In this document: one piece after another, positions 7,222 to 7,403 of the stretch
How positions within the stretch are numbered: position 1 is the first letter of the stretch
Layout of the letters: every line of letters begins with the position of its first letter
Source: Syntrophaceae bacterium UBA5761
GTDB taxonomy: Bacteria > Desulfobacterota > Syntrophia > Syntrophales > UBA4778
Assembly (NCBI GenBank): GCA_002418885.1
Contig: DIEZ01000064.1
Coordinates: forward strand, 1 to 7,403
DNA: 7,403 nt
Direction: 5' to 3'
Notes under the pieces: model-generated
What the model saw: only the letters and a program-made list of their open reading frames with translations
Databases searched by the model: none
What the model was told of the DNA's origin: nothing
Position numbers and translations under genes: made by a program

Positions 7222-7250
7222 ACTATATTATATTTGCGGGGTCAAGTCAA
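7222..7250 (-). promoter_or_regulatory. Sigma-70-type promoter for the sigma-54 activator gene
   Basis: On the minus strand TTGACT (7245-7250) and TATAGT (7222-7227) are separated by exactly 17 bases. Each hexamer differs from consensus by one base. A start site is expected near 7214-7216, just before the inverted-repeat element, giving a leader of about 168 nt to the TTG at 7047. An overlapping TATAAT exists but is at poor spacing from this -35 box. AT-rich DNA produces chance matches, but position, orientation and spacing are all right. Confidence 0.6.
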
Positions 7251-7310
7251 GAAAGAGTCGAAATAATGACATTAGACCATATAACGACTAAACAACGAAG
7301 GGGGCTGTAG

Positions 7311-7342
7311 ATGCCTTCAATTAGTAAATGCCTTTCATTAGT
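7311..7342. repeat. Imperfect 15-bp direct repeat with 17-bp period
   Basis: ATGCCTTCAATTAGT (7311-7325) is followed after two bases by ATGCCTTTCATTAGT (7328-7342), with 13 of 15 positions identical. Two copies in phase over 17 bp could be an operator-like tandem site or a local duplication. Function is unknown. Confidence 0.5.
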
Positions 7343-7403
7343 GTCCGGTTAATAGTCGAACAAATTTAATTGTTTGTACATTGGTTCTTTAATTTCCGGG
7401 AAA

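Larger units (their letters stand above)
7209..7403. other. AT-rich non-coding region upstream of the activator
   Basis: No ORF of meaningful length is supported on either strand. The stretch holds the predicted sigma-70 promoter (7222-7250) and an imperfect direct repeat (7311-7325 and 7328-7342). It also has two tiny plus-strand frames: 7266-7310, 14 codons, and 7311-7352, 13 codons preceded by AGGGGG. The latter ends in GTGTCCGGTTAA, which resembles the kind of sequence found at insertion-sequence ends, but no transposase is present in the window. The region could be a divergent upstream region for a gene to the right, or the edge of a mobile element. Confidence 0.6.

Noticed and set aside
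7266..7352. Two tiny plus-strand frames (14 and 13 codons)
   Set aside because: Too short to judge. Only the second has a plausible ribosome site, and neither resembles a known leader peptide or small protein.

Overview
The window reads as a chromosomal segment from an anaerobic, amino- or fatty-acid-degrading bacterium, most likely a Desulfobacterota/Syntrophales-type lineage. That placement is an inference. It rests on the combination of a beta-keto acid cleavage enzyme (BKACE), a 4-hydroxybutyryl-CoA-dehydratase-like protein and an acyl-CoA dehydrogenase under a sigma-54 activator, and on a short repeat carrying an ATTCCGGCG/CGCCGGAAT palindrome of a type common in such genomes. No rRNA, tRNA or CRISPR was seen.

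All four supported genes are on the minus strand, so transcription runs from high to low coordinates. From right to left: an AT-rich non-coding stretch (7209-7403) with a good sigma-70-like promoter (7222-7250); a 117-bp element with 12-bp perfect terminal inverted repeats (7092-7208); a large sigma-54-dependent activator (stop at 3916, start probably a TTG at 7047); a near-consensus sigma-54 promoter (3891-3906) just after the activator's stop; then a three-gene operon of acyl-CoA dehydrogenase (2563-3828), HpaB/4-hydroxybutyryl-CoA dehydratase family protein (1064-2524) and BKACE (109-1032). The operon ends at a perfect 16-bp hairpin terminator (34-70).

The proposed logic is that the activator, which has TPR and GAF sensory regions instead of a receiver domain, detects an unknown signal and switches on the adjacent catabolic operon through sigma-54 RNA polymerase. 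The enzymes would act on CoA-linked carboxylic acids: an FAD-dependent alpha,beta-dehydrogenation, an unassigned step by the divergent HpaB-family protein, and acetyl-CoA-dependent cleavage of a beta-keto acid to acetoacetate plus a new acyl-CoA. The substrate cannot be read from sequence.

The most unusual point is the middle enzyme. It keeps the three cysteines that bind [4Fe-4S] in 4-hydroxybutyryl-CoA dehydratase (with one extra residue between the first two), but the histidine ligand is a glutamine and several other active-site residues are changed. It is probably not an ordinary 4-hydroxybutyryl-CoA dehydratase.
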